A stretch of DNA of 64,000 bases from Lachnospiraceae bacterium (lineage in GTDB: Bacteria > Bacillota > Clostridia > Lachnospirales > Lachnospiraceae), in assembly GCA_910575775.1 (NCBI GenBank), contig CAJTEY010000007.1, positions 1 to 64,000 of the forward strand. The letters are read 5' to 3'. Numbering within the stretch: the first letter of the stretch is position 1; each line of letters begins with the position of its first letter. This document shows, piece by piece, positions 15,834 to 25,409 of the stretch. The notes beneath the pieces are model-generated. The model was not told the DNA's origin. It searched no databases and saw only the letters and a list, made by a program, of their open reading frames with translations. The position numbers and the translations under genes are program-made.

Positions 15834-16139
15834 AGTGGCGCAGATCGTAGCCGAAACGTCCTCCCTGTGCATCAACTGGAAAAGCACGTCATACTGCGCT
15901 TTCGTGTCCGGCTTCACCTCATACCGCCATGTTTCCGGCTTGACGGGCAGGCTCTCATACGTCCATTTTTTCCACTGCTCCCCGTAGCTTTCCGGCTGTG
16001 CCAGCTCCACCAGATGCCCTACGCACCAGCTCACAACATAACCATTCCCTTCCATATATCCGTCATGGTTCTCTGCTGCGCCGATTACCTCCGCAATGCT
16101 CCTTGCTACACTCGGTTTTTCCGCTATCACTAACTGCAT
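15834..16139 (-). pseudogene. topB: DNA topoisomerase III, N-terminal 102 codons, split by IME1
   Basis: Starts MQLVIAEKPSVARSIAEVIGA, the first TOPRIM strand with its catalytic Glu, and runs to DVSATICAT, where IME1 begins. Reading on into IME1 adds only DVG and a stop. The C-terminal 604 codons are at 6127-7941. The start overlaps the end of the MT-A70 methylase gene by 10 nt, as in intact ICE operons. Confidence 0.92.
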
Positions 16140-16702
16140 TTTTCTTTTCCTCCTATCAACTCAATATCACATTCCACTTCATTTCCCCACACATCAAACC
16201 CCTCTGCCTTTCTCCGGGCAAAAAGTTCTATTTTGGGCACACTACCCATTAGCTGATTAATCCGGTGATGTACTTCTTCCGGCTTCCTGCTGTGTTCTTC
16301 GATATGGGATACTACTACCTGATGTACCCCTGCATGGACACGCTTTGGTCTGCCCTTTGTTGCCAGTATGCAGATTTCTACATTACTGCGTGTCCAATAC
16401 CCCATACCCCAAAAAAGCGACTCACTCTTTTTATTCTGTTTTACCCATACAAACGCTACCGTCTTATAAGCAAACCCCCATGCTTTTATCACTTCCAAAC
16501 CTTCCAAAAGGCATGGGAATGTCACCCAAAGAAATAAGGCGCAGTCCTTGTCCGCAATGCCAGCTACCGGAAGTGCCTTTATATCTTCAATGTTCATGGT
16601 GGAATAGTGGCTTTCTGCGGTTCTTCCCGCATCTTTTTTAGAATGTACATAGTAATGCCAAGGGGGATCAGCCAGAATAACTGAATATTTCTTTTCTGCC
16701 AT
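16130..16702 (-). CDS. MT-A70 family DNA N6-adenine methyltransferase
   Basis: A 190-aa protein with the catalytic motif ADPPW near the N-terminus (KYSVILADPPWHYYV), the MT-A70 continuation FLWVTFPCLLEGLEVIKAWGF, and the C-terminal KIELFARRKAEGFDVWGNE. Family members transfer a methyl group from S-adenosylmethionine to adenine N6. In Tn1549-like ICEs such a stand-alone methylase is common and may shield incoming DNA from host restriction. No cognate nuclease is next to it. It overlaps topB by 10 nt. Confidence 0.9.
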   Translation of the reverse strand: MAEKKYSVILADPPWHYYVHSKKDAGRTAESHYSTMNIEDIKALPVAGIADKDCALFLWVTFPCLLEGLEVIKAWGFAYKTVAFVWVKQNKKSESLFWGMGYWTRSNVEICILATKGRPKRVHAGVHQVVVSHIEEHSRKPEEVHHRINQLMGSVPKIELFARRKAEGFDVWGNEVECDIELIGGKEKCS

Positions 16703-16710
16703 ATCGCCGT

Positions 16711-18393
16711 CTACTCCTCCCCGTCATCCTCAAAGAAATCATCCTCTTTTTCCTCATTCTCCTCATCATCTTCGTATTCTTCTTCCTCCTCATCATCGTC
16801 CTCGTCAAGAAATTCCTCTTTCTTTTTCTTTGCTACCTTGAAATAATAGCCGCCGCCAATGGCTACAACCGCCACAAGCCCAAGAATGATATAGGTTGCC
16901 GCCGGGTTTTCCCCTGTTTTCTCCGGCTCCGGTTCGGGTTCTTCGGTATTTTCCTCCCCGTCCTCTGCCGCTTCTTCCGCAGCTTCTTCTTCCGTTTCCT
17001 GTTCCCCGTTATTATTGGGAAGTGCGCCCTCCGTCACAGGGATTGCGGATTCCAGTGCGGCGGAATTTTGCGGTAAGGTGTCGCTGTTGTCCGCTGTCAC
17101 GTTCAACAGGTCATTTTCCGTAACTTCCGTCAGGAAATAAACCACTTCTTCCTCCCCGTCCCGGTCAATGATAAGGTAAAATACTTTTTCCGATGCGGTC
17201 TGGATTGTATAAAATTCCTTCCCCGTTTCGCTTTTCTCCTTCTCCCCGGCTTCCTCTTTCTTCTCCGATGCCGCCGCTTCCGCCATTGCCTGCTTTTTCT
17301 GCTCTGCAAGGCTGTTTTCGGAAACGGTGTTCCCGTCACTGTCCGTTTTGGTATGTTCCGTTACCTGTGCGGTAGCGGAGGAAGGCTTGGTTGCCTGTGC
17401 GTTCACCGGGAGCTGCTCTGCCGGGTTCTTCTCATTCCCGTCCGCCTTTTCCGGATCGGTATAATACGGGTTCGCTGTCTTATAGACTTCTGACATATTC
17501 CCGGCATTGTCCATTGCGGAAATGGTGAAATACTGGTAGCCTGCGTCAAACTGCTGCAGGCGGATATTCAACACGCCATTGGTAAGCTCCGTAAATTCAT
17601 ACCCGTTCACATACACCGCCTTGATGCCGGAATCCATATCGTGCGCCTGTACGCTTAACAATCCGTCACTGACCGCAGCGTTTAAGGTAGGCTTCGTGAA
17701 GTCAAAGCACCTGATATAGCGGTTTTTCTCATAGGTCTTGCCCCTCTGGTCTGTCACAAGCACATAGACGGTGGCATTTTCTGAAATCTCCACATACATA
17801 TCCTCTGTGATGTCCGTCCAGCTCCCATTCTGCGCCACTTTCGCCTGCACCGTCTTTATGGAGAAGTTGCCGGAATGTGCCACATCTTCAACGGAGATAT
17901 GTACCTTTGTGGTGTCATTGTGCCAGCCGGAGGGAGTGGAGATTGTGATTTTTACATTCGGGTTCACATATTCGCATAAGCTGAAATCCCCCTTGCAGAC
18001 CTCACAATCTTTATCAGCGGAATACTGTGTGCATTTTTCTTTGCAGGTACATTCCGGCTCCGGAACTTCATTCCCGGATACTGTTCCGCCTTCCGTACCT
18101 TCCCCACTGCCACCGGATTCTGCTTCGCCTTCATTCTCGCCGGATTCGGATTCTGTTTCCCCAGTTTCACTTTCTCCGGTTTCCGTATTTTCCTCTGTCT
18201 CAGTGCTTTCCTCTGTTTCCGCTTCGGTACTGCCTTTCTCTGACGTTTCGCCGCTTTCCTCTGTAAGCGCACCCTCCGCATAGACATCTACCGTATTCCC
18301 GCTGTTCGCCATAAACGCCCCTACGGGCATACAGAACAATAATGCCGACAAGAGCAGCGACACCGCCGCCCTAGCTGATAACTTTTTCTTCAT
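16711..18393 (-). CDS. DUF4366 (CD1107-type) cell-surface protein of the ICE
   Basis: A 560-aa exported protein. Start at MKKKLSARAAVSLLLS because GGAGATGGCAGGA lies just upstream; a start 21 nt earlier would contain that site. Order: signal peptide (1-30), acidic Ser/Thr/Glu-rich stretch (40-105), Cys cluster ECTCKEKCTQ...DCEVCKGDFSLCEY, an Ig-like or bacterial surface segment, a DUF4366 signature (FYTIQTASEKVFYLIIDRDG), a transmembrane helix (YIILGLVAVVAIGGGYYF) and a very acidic cytosolic tail. Likely exposed at the conjugation site. Its role in mating is inferred from constant placement in this ICE type. Confidence 0.85.
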   Translation of the reverse strand: MKKKLSARAAVSLLLSALLFCMPVGAFMANSGNTVDVYAEGALTEESGETSEKGSTEAETEESTETEENTETGESETGETESESGENEGEAESGGSGEGTEGGTVSGNEVPEPECTCKEKCTQYSADKDCEVCKGDFSLCEYVNPNVKITISTPSGWHNDTTKVHISVEDVAHSGNFSIKTVQAKVAQNGSWTDITEDMYVEISENATVYVLVTDQRGKTYEKNRYIRCFDFTKPTLNAAVSDGLLSVQAHDMDSGIKAVYVNGYEFTELTNGVLNIRLQQFDAGYQYFTISAMDNAGNMSEVYKTANPYYTDPEKADGNEKNPAEQLPVNAQATKPSSATAQVTEHTKTDSDGNTVSENSLAEQKKQAMAEAAASEKKEEAGEKEKSETGKEFYTIQTASEKVFYLIIDRDGEEEVVYFLTEVTENDLLNVTADNSDTLPQNSAALESAIPVTEGALPNNNGEQETEEEAAEEAAEDGEENTEEPEPEPEKTGENPAATYIILGLVAVVAIGGGYYFKVAKKKKEEFLDEDDDEEEEEYEDDEENEEKEDDFFEDDGEE

Positions 18394-18631
18394 TTCCTGC
18401 CATCTCCTTTGCATTTTCTTTTTCTTCCAATAACTTCAAAATCTCGTCCTCGCTGAATTTAATGAGTAATTGCAGCTTCTCGGACGAGATTTTATGCTTT
18501 TCGATAATATCCATTTTTTCTGTTCTTTCCGCCATGCGCTTCTGTTCTTCCAAATCCTTCTTTTTCGCCTGCAAGGATTCAAGCTGCGCATCCACTTTGG
18601 AAAGCTCCTTTTCAATGCGTTCCTTTGTCAT
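18371..18631 (-). CDS. DUF4315 family small coiled-coil protein
   Basis: An 86-aa protein, MTKERIEKELSKVDAQLESLQ onward, almost entirely coiled coil. DUF4315 genes regularly sit between the NlpC/P60 hydrolase and DUF4366 genes in Tn1549-like ICEs, as here. Its 3' end overlaps the next gene by 23 nt, which suggests coupled translation. Function unknown. Confidence 0.85.
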   Translation of the reverse strand: MTKERIEKELSKVDAQLESLQAKKKDLEEQKRMAERTEKMDIIEKHKISSEKLQLLIKFSEDEILKLLEEKENAKEMAGNEEKVIS

Positions 18632-18641
18632 AAATGCCTCC

Positions 18642-21413
18642 TTAATTTAATCTTCCGAAACTGTAAAAATGACTCTGCCAGTAAGACGAGTTGATGCTTG
18701 CGTAGCTGATTGGATCTCCGCAGTGAATCATTGTTCCGTTGCCGCAGTAAATCCCCACATGGCTCACCGCCCCGGCAGAATTGTAAGTCCCGGTAAAAAA
18801 TATGATGTCCCCCGCCTTTGCGTCTGATGCGGAAACCGGAGTACACTGGTCATAAATCCCCTGTGCGGTTGTTCGTGGAAGGTTATGCACCCCGCTGTTA
18901 GTAAATACCCAACAGACAAAGCCGGAACAGTCAAAACTTGTGGAAGGGTTTGAGCCGCCCCACACATAAGGGTAGCCGAGGTATTTTGCGGCTTCCTCCA
19001 TAAGAGCCTGCACTGATGCGTCATCATAGGCATCCGGCGGTATGGCGTTCCCCGGCAGACCGCCCGGTGTTTCCCCGTACAGTGTGCCTTCCCCCACGCC
19101 AAAATAAAATAACGGGTTATAATACTCCCCGTCATATAAACATTCGATATGCAAATGGCTTCCTATGCTGCTCCCCGTATTCCCCGTTGTGCCGATGACC
19201 GCCCCTTTTTCCACTTCCTGCCCCGCACCCACGCTGATGCTGTCCATGTGGGCATACTTGGTTGTGTAACCGTCTATCTCAATCGCTACATAATTCCCGT
19301 AGTGGCTGTCATACGCCGCCGCTGTCACCGTACCGTCATGGGCGGCATAAACGGTTGTGCCTGTCGGTACAGCTATATCCACGCCCCGGTGAAATTCCTC
19401 GTTCCCTGTGGCTGGATTTTTCCGGTATCCGTAATAACTTGACACATAATAATACCAGTAAAGGTTAAGCGGCGATGCGAACTCCTGAAGCAGACCGTTT
19501 GTTTCCCGGTACATGGCGAAAATCTCCGCCTGCTCCGTATCCATTTTCCCGGAAACAAGGCTTTCAAGCGGTATGACCGTCAGTGTCACCCGGAGGATAC
19601 TGACCTCATATTCTTCTTCCTCCTCATACTCATATTCTTCCTCTGTTTCCTCCCCTGTGACCGGATCAGTGACCGTCCTCGTTCCTGTCTTTGTGACTGT
19701 CCTTGTCCTCGTTTCCGTATCCGGCGTAAGTGTGAGCGTATACATCTCATCAAAAAGAGCCTGTATTTCGCTTTCCACCTCACTTGCGGTAAATTCCGTA
19801 TGGACTGCCGATAAATAGCCGATAAGGGTAAACGGGTTATGCCCGATTGCCCCAAGATTATAAGAATATTCATCATACCCCGGATAATCCGTTTCCACCC
19901 GGTCAATCTCATTCTGCAAGTCAAGCTCCAGACGGGTAAGCTGTAAATCAGCGGTGTCAATCTCTTTCGGCTTGCTTAAATAACTCGCTGCTAAAATCGT
20001 GGACTGCGTATCCGCAAACATCGCCCCACAGGACGATACGGAAACCATAATCATCATAAGGAGCAGAGCCATGATGCCCACCGTCACAAGCAAGCCCGCA
20101 TTTCTCCTTGCGAACTCCTGTAACTTCCTCGCCACAGTGACCGCACCGTTTTTCGTCTTTTCAAACGCCTGCTCCGCTGTTTTTCCTGCCGCTGCTTTCT
20201 TCCTCGCCTTGATGTACTCCCGTTTGATGCGCTGTTTCTGTAACCGCTTCTGCAAGGCTTTTTTCTGCATCTGCGGGTTTTCTTCCAAGAATTTCTGGTA
20301 CTGGAAACTGACTTCCTTTTTAAACTGCTTCTTTTCCAGCTTTGCCACTTTCGCCCGCTGTTTCTGCTCTTTCCCTTTTACCTGCCTTTTGACGAAAGAA
20401 TAAACCGCTTCCACTTTCTGCTCCGATTTATGTGCGCCCTCCACCGCTGAATTTTCTTTCTCCGTTTCAGCGATTTTCCCATGCACGAAATTCCGGCTCT
20501 CATTCTGCATCCGGCGCATGGTGGTTTTGGGTATGCCCTCCTGCTTGAATGGCTTCTCTTTATCCAGAGGGACAACCACATATTTTCCCTTCCCGGTTTT
20601 CTCGTCAAACACTCTCTGCAAGGTGTATTCCCTTGTCTTTGGCAGCTTCGCCCTTGCCTTCTGTACTTTTTTTGCGGCTTTTTCTGCCTGCCGCTGTTTC
20701 TTTTGCAGCTTTTTACTTCCGGTAAATTCAGAATCCCCTTCCCCCTGAAACAGATTCCCGGTATTCTCCGTAAAAGATTCTTCCGTAAAGGTTTTATTTT
20801 CCGCTTTTTCCTTCGTACTTCCTTTATTCCGGTGTTCCCTCTGCACCCGCTTTTTATGGTATTTCCCCTTTTTCTGCGACTGCCTGTAAGTGTCCCTCCG
20901 GTGGTAATCTTCCGCATCTGGCTGTTGCTTCTCTCTGTCCTCCGTCTGGTTAAAATTCTCCTGCCCGGTAAATCCACTGCTTTCCTTTACAAAATCCGGT
21001 TTTTCTTCCTGCCCCGGCTTCGCTTCGGACTTTTGGACTTTTTGTCCAGAAGTGTTCCGGTACATCTGCTTTTTTGCCTGAACCTTTGAAGCATGGTTCG
21101 GTTTACGCTGTCCGGCATCGCTGTTTAGGGAATCCACGCTTTTATTCTCTGTAAACGTGCTGTTTTTTCCCGTCTGGCTCTCTTTGGACTTCTGGACTTT
21201 TTGTCCAAAAGTTTCCTGCTGTGCCTGCATACTCTTTTCCGTCTGCCTTTTGCCGCCCGAACCACGCCCCGGCTTCCCTGTGCCGGAATCCCTCGGCTGA
21301 TAGGCAGCATTGCCGCCGCCCGTAAAAGCATTGTCAGCTCCCTTATGAAACTCCGCATTTGCTTCTTTACGGTAGACGGTATCCTGTTTTTTCTTCCCTT
21401 TCTTTTCTGCCAT
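18642..21413 (-). CDS. Conjugal cell-wall hydrolase with M23 and NlpC/P60 domains
   Basis: A 923-aa protein. Residues 1-430 are a very basic, Gln/Lys-rich cytosolic region. A membrane anchor follows at about 440-465 (LLVTVGIMALLLMMIMVSV). Outside the membrane are an M23 peptidase domain (EFHRGVDIAVP with the first His and Asp, GSHLHIE with HxH, about 670-750) and a C-terminal NlpC/P60 domain (SFDCSGFVCWV with catalytic Cys, SHVGIYCG with His, about 800-923). It should open peptidoglycan for the transfer channel, like VirB1/Orf14 proteins. Two copies of the ICE 23-bp hairpin repeat lie in its coding sequence and give GQKVQKS. Its ATG overlaps the virB4 stop by 1 nt (TAATG). Confidence 0.92.
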   Translation of the reverse strand: MAEKKGKKKQDTVYRKEANAEFHKGADNAFTGGGNAAYQPRDSGTGKPGRGSGGKRQTEKSMQAQQETFGQKVQKSKESQTGKNSTFTENKSVDSLNSDAGQRKPNHASKVQAKKQMYRNTSGQKVQKSEAKPGQEEKPDFVKESSGFTGQENFNQTEDREKQQPDAEDYHRRDTYRQSQKKGKYHKKRVQREHRNKGSTKEKAENKTFTEESFTENTGNLFQGEGDSEFTGSKKLQKKQRQAEKAAKKVQKARAKLPKTREYTLQRVFDEKTGKGKYVVVPLDKEKPFKQEGIPKTTMRRMQNESRNFVHGKIAETEKENSAVEGAHKSEQKVEAVYSFVKRQVKGKEQKQRAKVAKLEKKQFKKEVSFQYQKFLEENPQMQKKALQKRLQKQRIKREYIKARKKAAAGKTAEQAFEKTKNGAVTVARKLQEFARRNAGLLVTVGIMALLLMMIMVSVSSCGAMFADTQSTILAASYLSKPKEIDTADLQLTRLELDLQNEIDRVETDYPGYDEYSYNLGAIGHNPFTLIGYLSAVHTEFTASEVESEIQALFDEMYTLTLTPDTETRTRTVTKTGTRTVTDPVTGEETEEEYEYEEEEEYEVSILRVTLTVIPLESLVSGKMDTEQAEIFAMYRETNGLLQEFASPLNLYWYYYVSSYYGYRKNPATGNEEFHRGVDIAVPTGTTVYAAHDGTVTAAAYDSHYGNYVAIEIDGYTTKYAHMDSISVGAGQEVEKGAVIGTTGNTGSSIGSHLHIECLYDGEYYNPLFYFGVGEGTLYGETPGGLPGNAIPPDAYDDASVQALMEEAAKYLGYPYVWGGSNPSTSFDCSGFVCWVFTNSGVHNLPRTTAQGIYDQCTPVSASDAKAGDIIFFTGTYNSAGAVSHVGIYCGNGTMIHCGDPISYASINSSYWQSHFYSFGRLN
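21030..21052. repeat. ICE 23-bp hairpin repeat, copy 1 (inside the wall-hydrolase gene)
   Basis: 9-bp arms CTTTTGGAC and GTCCAGAAG around TTTTT. The same element recurs at 21189, 25620, 33575, 34052 and 35146. Confidence 0.85.
21189..21211. repeat. ICE 23-bp hairpin repeat, copy 2 (inside the wall-hydrolase gene)
   Basis: Arms CTTCTGGAC and GTCCAAAAG around TTTTT. Relative to the other copies the loop is inverted while the arms match the 33-35 kb copies. Confidence 0.85.
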
Positions 21414-23911
21414 TAACTGTCCTCATCCCCCTTTGTTACGGATTCTTCCGGCTTCGTATTCATAATCGCAAAGGTCTTTGTATCTGCCGGGTACTTATCC
21501 ACGAAGGGGATAACCACGTTGTCAAACAGTATCAGACCGCTTCCCGGCTCGGAATTGGTGACGTGCATGAGCTGTTTCTCCGACAATCCCAACTTATCCG
21601 CCAGAATATGCTGGTCTTTGGCGTTCTGGTTTAACAGGTACACAAAATCGCTGTTCCCCAAGATGCCCTCGATTTCCTCCGATTTCAGAAAATCGCCCAC
21701 GTTCTGCGTCAAGCCTGTCGGGATTCCGCCCCACTTCCGAAACCTTTTCCATATCTCGACCGAGTAAACTGCTGTCTGCTTTTCCTTCAGGAGCAAATGG
21801 AACTCATCACAGTAGTATCTTGTGGCAACTTTCCGTTCCCGGTTCTGTGACACCCTGTTCCAGACCGCATCCTGCACAATCAGCATCCCTATCTCTTTTA
21901 ACTGGTTTCCCAAATCCCGAATGTCAAAGCACATGATCCGGTTGTGTGCGTCCACGTTGGTACGGTGGTTAAAATAATTCTGCGAGCCATGCACATACAG
22001 CACTAAGGAATTGGCAATCCGTACCGCCTTCTGCTTCGCTTCCCTCTGCATCTCCGGCGCAACGTCCCTCGGCTCATACTTTAACAGCGCATTATACAAA
22101 TCTTCCAGTATGGGCATATTCTCCGGCTTCGGGTGCTTGAAATACCCGTCATAAATATGCTTGATGCAGGTGTCAATGATGCCCTTCTCGTCATTCTCCA
22201 GACCGTCCTTCCCCCCGGCAATCAAGTCGCACAGGGTAATCAGGAAATCGCTCTTTAACTTCAACGCTTCCTTGTCCCCCTTATGGGAAAGCTGTATGTC
22301 CATCGGATTTAAGAAGTCTTTTGAATTGGTGGCAAGCCTTACCACCTGCCCATGAAGTGCCTGCACTAACGGAAAATACTCGCCCTCTGGATCGCAGACA
22401 ATAATATCGTCCTTTGTGATAAGGAAACAGGAGAGAATCTCCCGCTTTGCGGAGAAAGACTTGCCACTTCCCGGCGTTCCCAAAATCACCCCATTCGGTG
22501 TACGCAGCCTTTTTCGGTCTGCCATAATCATGTTATTGCTGAGTGCGTTCAAACCGTAATAAATGGCGGGCGCAGGCATAAAAAGCTCCTGTGTGCAGAA
22601 AGGCACAAGGACAGCGGCGCTTTTAGTGGTGAGGTTTCTTTCAATCCCCACCTCATTACAGCCAATCGGCGCACTCGCCATTAACCCCTGTTCCTGTAAA
22701 TACTGCAAGCATCTGAGGTTGCAGTTTGCCTGCTGGATAATGCCGGACACCCTCTGCGTCAGGTTCTCCAGTTCCCGCTTCGTCCTCCCGTAACAGGCAA
22801 TGAGGAAGGTCATCTTGATAAGTTTCTGGTTGCTTGTGTTCAAATCGTCCAGAAGCTCTAACGTGTCCTTCTCATAAGTCACGATGTCCGTAGGCAGAAT
22901 ATCCATATCGTAACCGCTTCTGACTGCCTTCTTCTGTTCCTCTATTTTCATTTTCTGAATGTCAGTGAGCGCACGTTTTATCATCTTGATTGCTTCCACC
23001 GGATCAATGGTCTGCATATGCATGGTAAGTGTGAGGTTATCGTCAATATCCAGCAGCTTCTTAACCATCTCGTCCGTAAACTTCGGCGCAATCATATCAA
23101 GGTAAGACACGCTCCCATAGATGCTGCCGGACTTAAAGCGGCTCGGATAGCGGAAGTCAAACCCCGGCGGGGCGATATAGTCCTTGACCGACTTCCCGGA
23201 TTCTGACAGCTCCTTAAATGAAAAACGGAAAGGCTCCATTGTACCCTGATTGAAATACTCATGCAGGATACGCAGCCTTTCCTTCCCGTCAAGACCTCTG
23301 GCGTTTGTGCCGATACTGTTTAAATTGCGTACCACGTCTTTTTCAATATTGCTTAACTTGCTCTTTGCTTCCCTGTACCCGGCGCTTTCCACGCCGAAAA
23401 TCAGATACTTGGACTTGATGATTCCGTTGTTGCCTTTTGCCGACTGGTGCTTTAGCATATGCGTGTACTCGTCACGAATATCGTCAAAATCATCCTCCTG
23501 CAGAGGAATGTCAAACTGCTCCGCAAGAGCCTGTTCGCTGACCTGCCTGTTGAATAAGAACAGCTGGAACTTTATGGACGGATCGAAGTAGTTAATCAGC
23601 TTGCTGTATTCTTCCAGAATATCCGCCTGATCCTCCACCTCCAGCAAGTCATAGTTGATGTCAAAAAACTCCACCATTTTCGTGTAATAACTGTCCGCCA
23701 CCTGACAGATGCCGTCCCGGTACATTTTTTTGAATGTAATGGTTTTCTGTGCGGTGTCCGGCTTCGCCTGCTCTTTACTGTTCCCGGCAAGCACACGCCG
23801 AAGTTCCGCAAGGCGTTTCTTTTCCGATAAAGTCAGTCCCGCTTTTTCCGGTGTCCGCTTATTTTCCTGCGGTTTTGGCTTTGCCGCCCCCGCCTTTTGC
23901 TTTTTGTTCAA
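21413..23911 (-). CDS. VirB4-like conjugal transfer ATPase
   Basis: An 832-aa type IV secretion ATPase. Walker A is GTPGSGKSFSAKRE (about residue 478) and Walker B is RYYCDEFHLLL (about 700), followed by the usual GLTQNVGDFL. The N-terminal half is the VirB4/TraC-type region. The start is taken as TTG 23911 (MNKKQKAGAAKP) because AAGGAGG stands 9 nt before it, although the frame is open another 49 codons upstream through prgI. It overlaps prgI by 53 nt. The protein should power assembly of the channel at the cytoplasmic face. Confidence 0.93.
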   Translation of the reverse strand: MNKKQKAGAAKPKPQENKRTPEKAGLTLSEKKRLAELRRVLAGNSKEQAKPDTAQKTITFKKMYRDGICQVADSYYTKMVEFFDINYDLLEVEDQADILEEYSKLINYFDPSIKFQLFLFNRQVSEQALAEQFDIPLQEDDFDDIRDEYTHMLKHQSAKGNNGIIKSKYLIFGVESAGYREAKSKLSNIEKDVVRNLNSIGTNARGLDGKERLRILHEYFNQGTMEPFRFSFKELSESGKSVKDYIAPPGFDFRYPSRFKSGSIYGSVSYLDMIAPKFTDEMVKKLLDIDDNLTLTMHMQTIDPVEAIKMIKRALTDIQKMKIEEQKKAVRSGYDMDILPTDIVTYEKDTLELLDDLNTSNQKLIKMTFLIACYGRTKRELENLTQRVSGIIQQANCNLRCLQYLQEQGLMASAPIGCNEVGIERNLTTKSAAVLVPFCTQELFMPAPAIYYGLNALSNNMIMADRKRLRTPNGVILGTPGSGKSFSAKREILSCFLITKDDIIVCDPEGEYFPLVQALHGQVVRLATNSKDFLNPMDIQLSHKGDKEALKLKSDFLITLCDLIAGGKDGLENDEKGIIDTCIKHIYDGYFKHPKPENMPILEDLYNALLKYEPRDVAPEMQREAKQKAVRIANSLVLYVHGSQNYFNHRTNVDAHNRIMCFDIRDLGNQLKEIGMLIVQDAVWNRVSQNRERKVATRYYCDEFHLLLKEKQTAVYSVEIWKRFRKWGGIPTGLTQNVGDFLKSEEIEGILGNSDFVYLLNQNAKDQHILADKLGLSEKQLMHVTNSEPGSGLILFDNVVIPFVDKYPADTKTFAIMNTKPEESVTKGDEDS

Positions 23912-24266
23912 GGAAACATACCTCCTTCCTGATTTTTTCCCGTTCCTCCAACTGCTTGTAAAGGTTTTCCGATTTATACGGTCTGATTCCCGGCGTAAGT
24001 ACCTTCTGCCGGAGCATGAAGTATAAAATCTTCTCTGCCGGGAAACCGTCTTTTTCATACATTGCCAAAAAGAAGAATGGCAGCATTGCGCCCACCATGA
24101 TAAGCGCCGCCCCCTGTGTGCCTAATACTCCTTTTGTAAGGAAATATAATGGCACTCCCACAAGGGCGGCTCCCGAAAAGCAGATAATCTGCCTTCTGGT
24201 AAGGTTCAACGCCACTTTTGTCTTGATTCCACTCAGGTCTTTCGGCACTGGTACGGATATTGCCAT
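23859..24266 (-). CDS. prgI: PrgI family (VirB3-like) conjugation protein
   Basis: A 135-aa protein, start MAISVPVPKDLSGIKTKV with AAAGGAG 7 nt upstream. Two adjacent membrane helices lie at about 28-75 (IICFSGAALVGVPLYFL, ALIMVGAMLPFFFLAMYE), then DGFPAEKIL and a basic C-terminal tail, the standard PrgI layout. Its place just before virB4 is conserved. It is thought to anchor the VirB4 ATPase at the membrane. Confidence 0.9.
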   Translation of the reverse strand: MAISVPVPKDLSGIKTKVALNLTRRQIICFSGAALVGVPLYFLTKGVLGTQGAALIMVGAMLPFFFLAMYEKDGFPAEKILYFMLRQKVLTPGIRPYKSENLYKQLEEREKIRKEVCFLEQKAKGGGGKAKTAGK

Positions 24267-24315
24267 AGTCTGCTCCTTTCGTGGGAAATGCCCAATAAGT
24301 ACAGTATTTTCGTAC

Positions 24316-25188
24316 TCAATGGGCATTGAAAATTGATTTTGATAATGAGCCTGTCTTAAATAAGCTGAAACAGAGGATTACGGTATATGCCGCAACCGAC
24401 CACAATGCACTGTGCAGATTGCCCGCCACTGCGACACTCGCCACAAGCACAGCATAGATCGCCACGCACACCATGATAAAGAACCCCTGAAATGCAAGAG
24501 CCACAAGCCCTTTTAAATAATTTGTCCCGATTGTGCCCCATTCCCGGTTGGTAACTGTCGCTGCCGGGATTGGCGCTACTGACACATAAAGGTATATTTC
24601 AATCATGCGCCCGTATAGAATGACGGTGATGAGGACGGACATGATTTTCATACATAAGCTGATGACCATAGTTTCCATGCCAAGACCGATAAGCTCCCCT
24701 ATCCCCATTGTGTCAATCTGGTTGTTGAACATGGTGGTAAGGGTAGCCTGTACGTCAAGGCTTGTGGAGCCGGATATGGAAGATGCCGCCTGTGTCACCA
24801 CATGGCTTCCCACATCAAACACCGCCATGACTATATCAAAGGTCTTGGAAAGCAGCATGACAGCGATACAAGCCTTAAATAAAAAACGGAAGAACAGGCT
24901 TGTATCAAAGTCATGCATATTGTTTTTGTCGATTACCATTGTTATCAGCTCATAGATCAGCACAAAACTGATTATCATGCCTGCTATGGGGACTACCACG
25001 TTTTCCGATAATGTCCGTATCATGCTGAATATGCCGGAGTTCCAAGTGCTTGGCGTCTTGCTGACTTCCCCCGCAATCGTGCCGACCTTATCATTGACGT
25101 CGGAAAACATGGTATCAAGGTTATTAAGTACCCACCCCTGCAGCATCTCCTTTATGAAATCAGTGATTTTGTCTATGATGCCGCCCAT
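24316..25188 (-). CDS. VirB6/TrbL-like channel protein
   Basis: A 290-aa polytopic membrane protein. An amphipathic N-terminus (MGGIIDKITDFIKEMLQGWVL) precedes about six membrane segments, e.g. VPIAGMIISFVLIYELI and FFIMVCVAIYAVLVASVAVAG, with YVSVAPIPAATVTNREW between them. It belongs to the CD0415/CD1112 group of Clostridia ICE proteins and should form the inner-membrane part of the DNA channel. It starts 5 bp after maff2. Confidence 0.88.
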   Translation of the reverse strand: MGGIIDKITDFIKEMLQGWVLNNLDTMFSDVNDKVGTIAGEVSKTPSTWNSGIFSMIRTLSENVVVPIAGMIISFVLIYELITMVIDKNNMHDFDTSLFFRFLFKACIAVMLLSKTFDIVMAVFDVGSHVVTQAASSISGSTSLDVQATLTTMFNNQIDTMGIGELIGLGMETMVISLCMKIMSVLITVILYGRMIEIYLYVSVAPIPAATVTNREWGTIGTNYLKGLVALAFQGFFIMVCVAIYAVLVASVAVAGNLHSALWSVAAYTVILCFSLFKTGSLSKSIFNAH

Positions 25189-25193
25189 TTATC

Positions 25194-25409
25194 TTATGAA
25201 AACAAGCTGGAGAGCTGTGGAATCACCGTCTGCGCCACAATAATAATGCCCCCTCCACTCATAAGCTGCTTGATGCCCTGCGATTTTGCACCCGGATTAT
25301 CATTTCCATATCCTTCAAGAAGATTGATGACGCCCCATACGCCCACGCCTGCTCCGATTGCTGTTACGACTGTCTTTAATCCTGTTACCGCTGTTGTAAA
25401 AAATGCCAT
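25194..25409 (-). CDS. Maff2 family small membrane protein
   Basis: A 71-aa protein with two hydrophobic segments: MAFFTTAVTGLKTVVTAIG through GVWGVINLLEG, then GGGIIIVAQTVIPQLSSLF. Maff2 proteins precede the virB6-like gene in this ICE type and resemble small pilin-like subunits (VirB2 position), a role inferred from position and size. RBS AAAGAGGTAG precedes the ATG. Confidence 0.85.
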   Translation of the reverse strand: MAFFTTAVTGLKTVVTAIGAGVGVWGVINLLEGYGNDNPGAKSQGIKQLMSGGGIIIVAQTVIPQLSSLFS

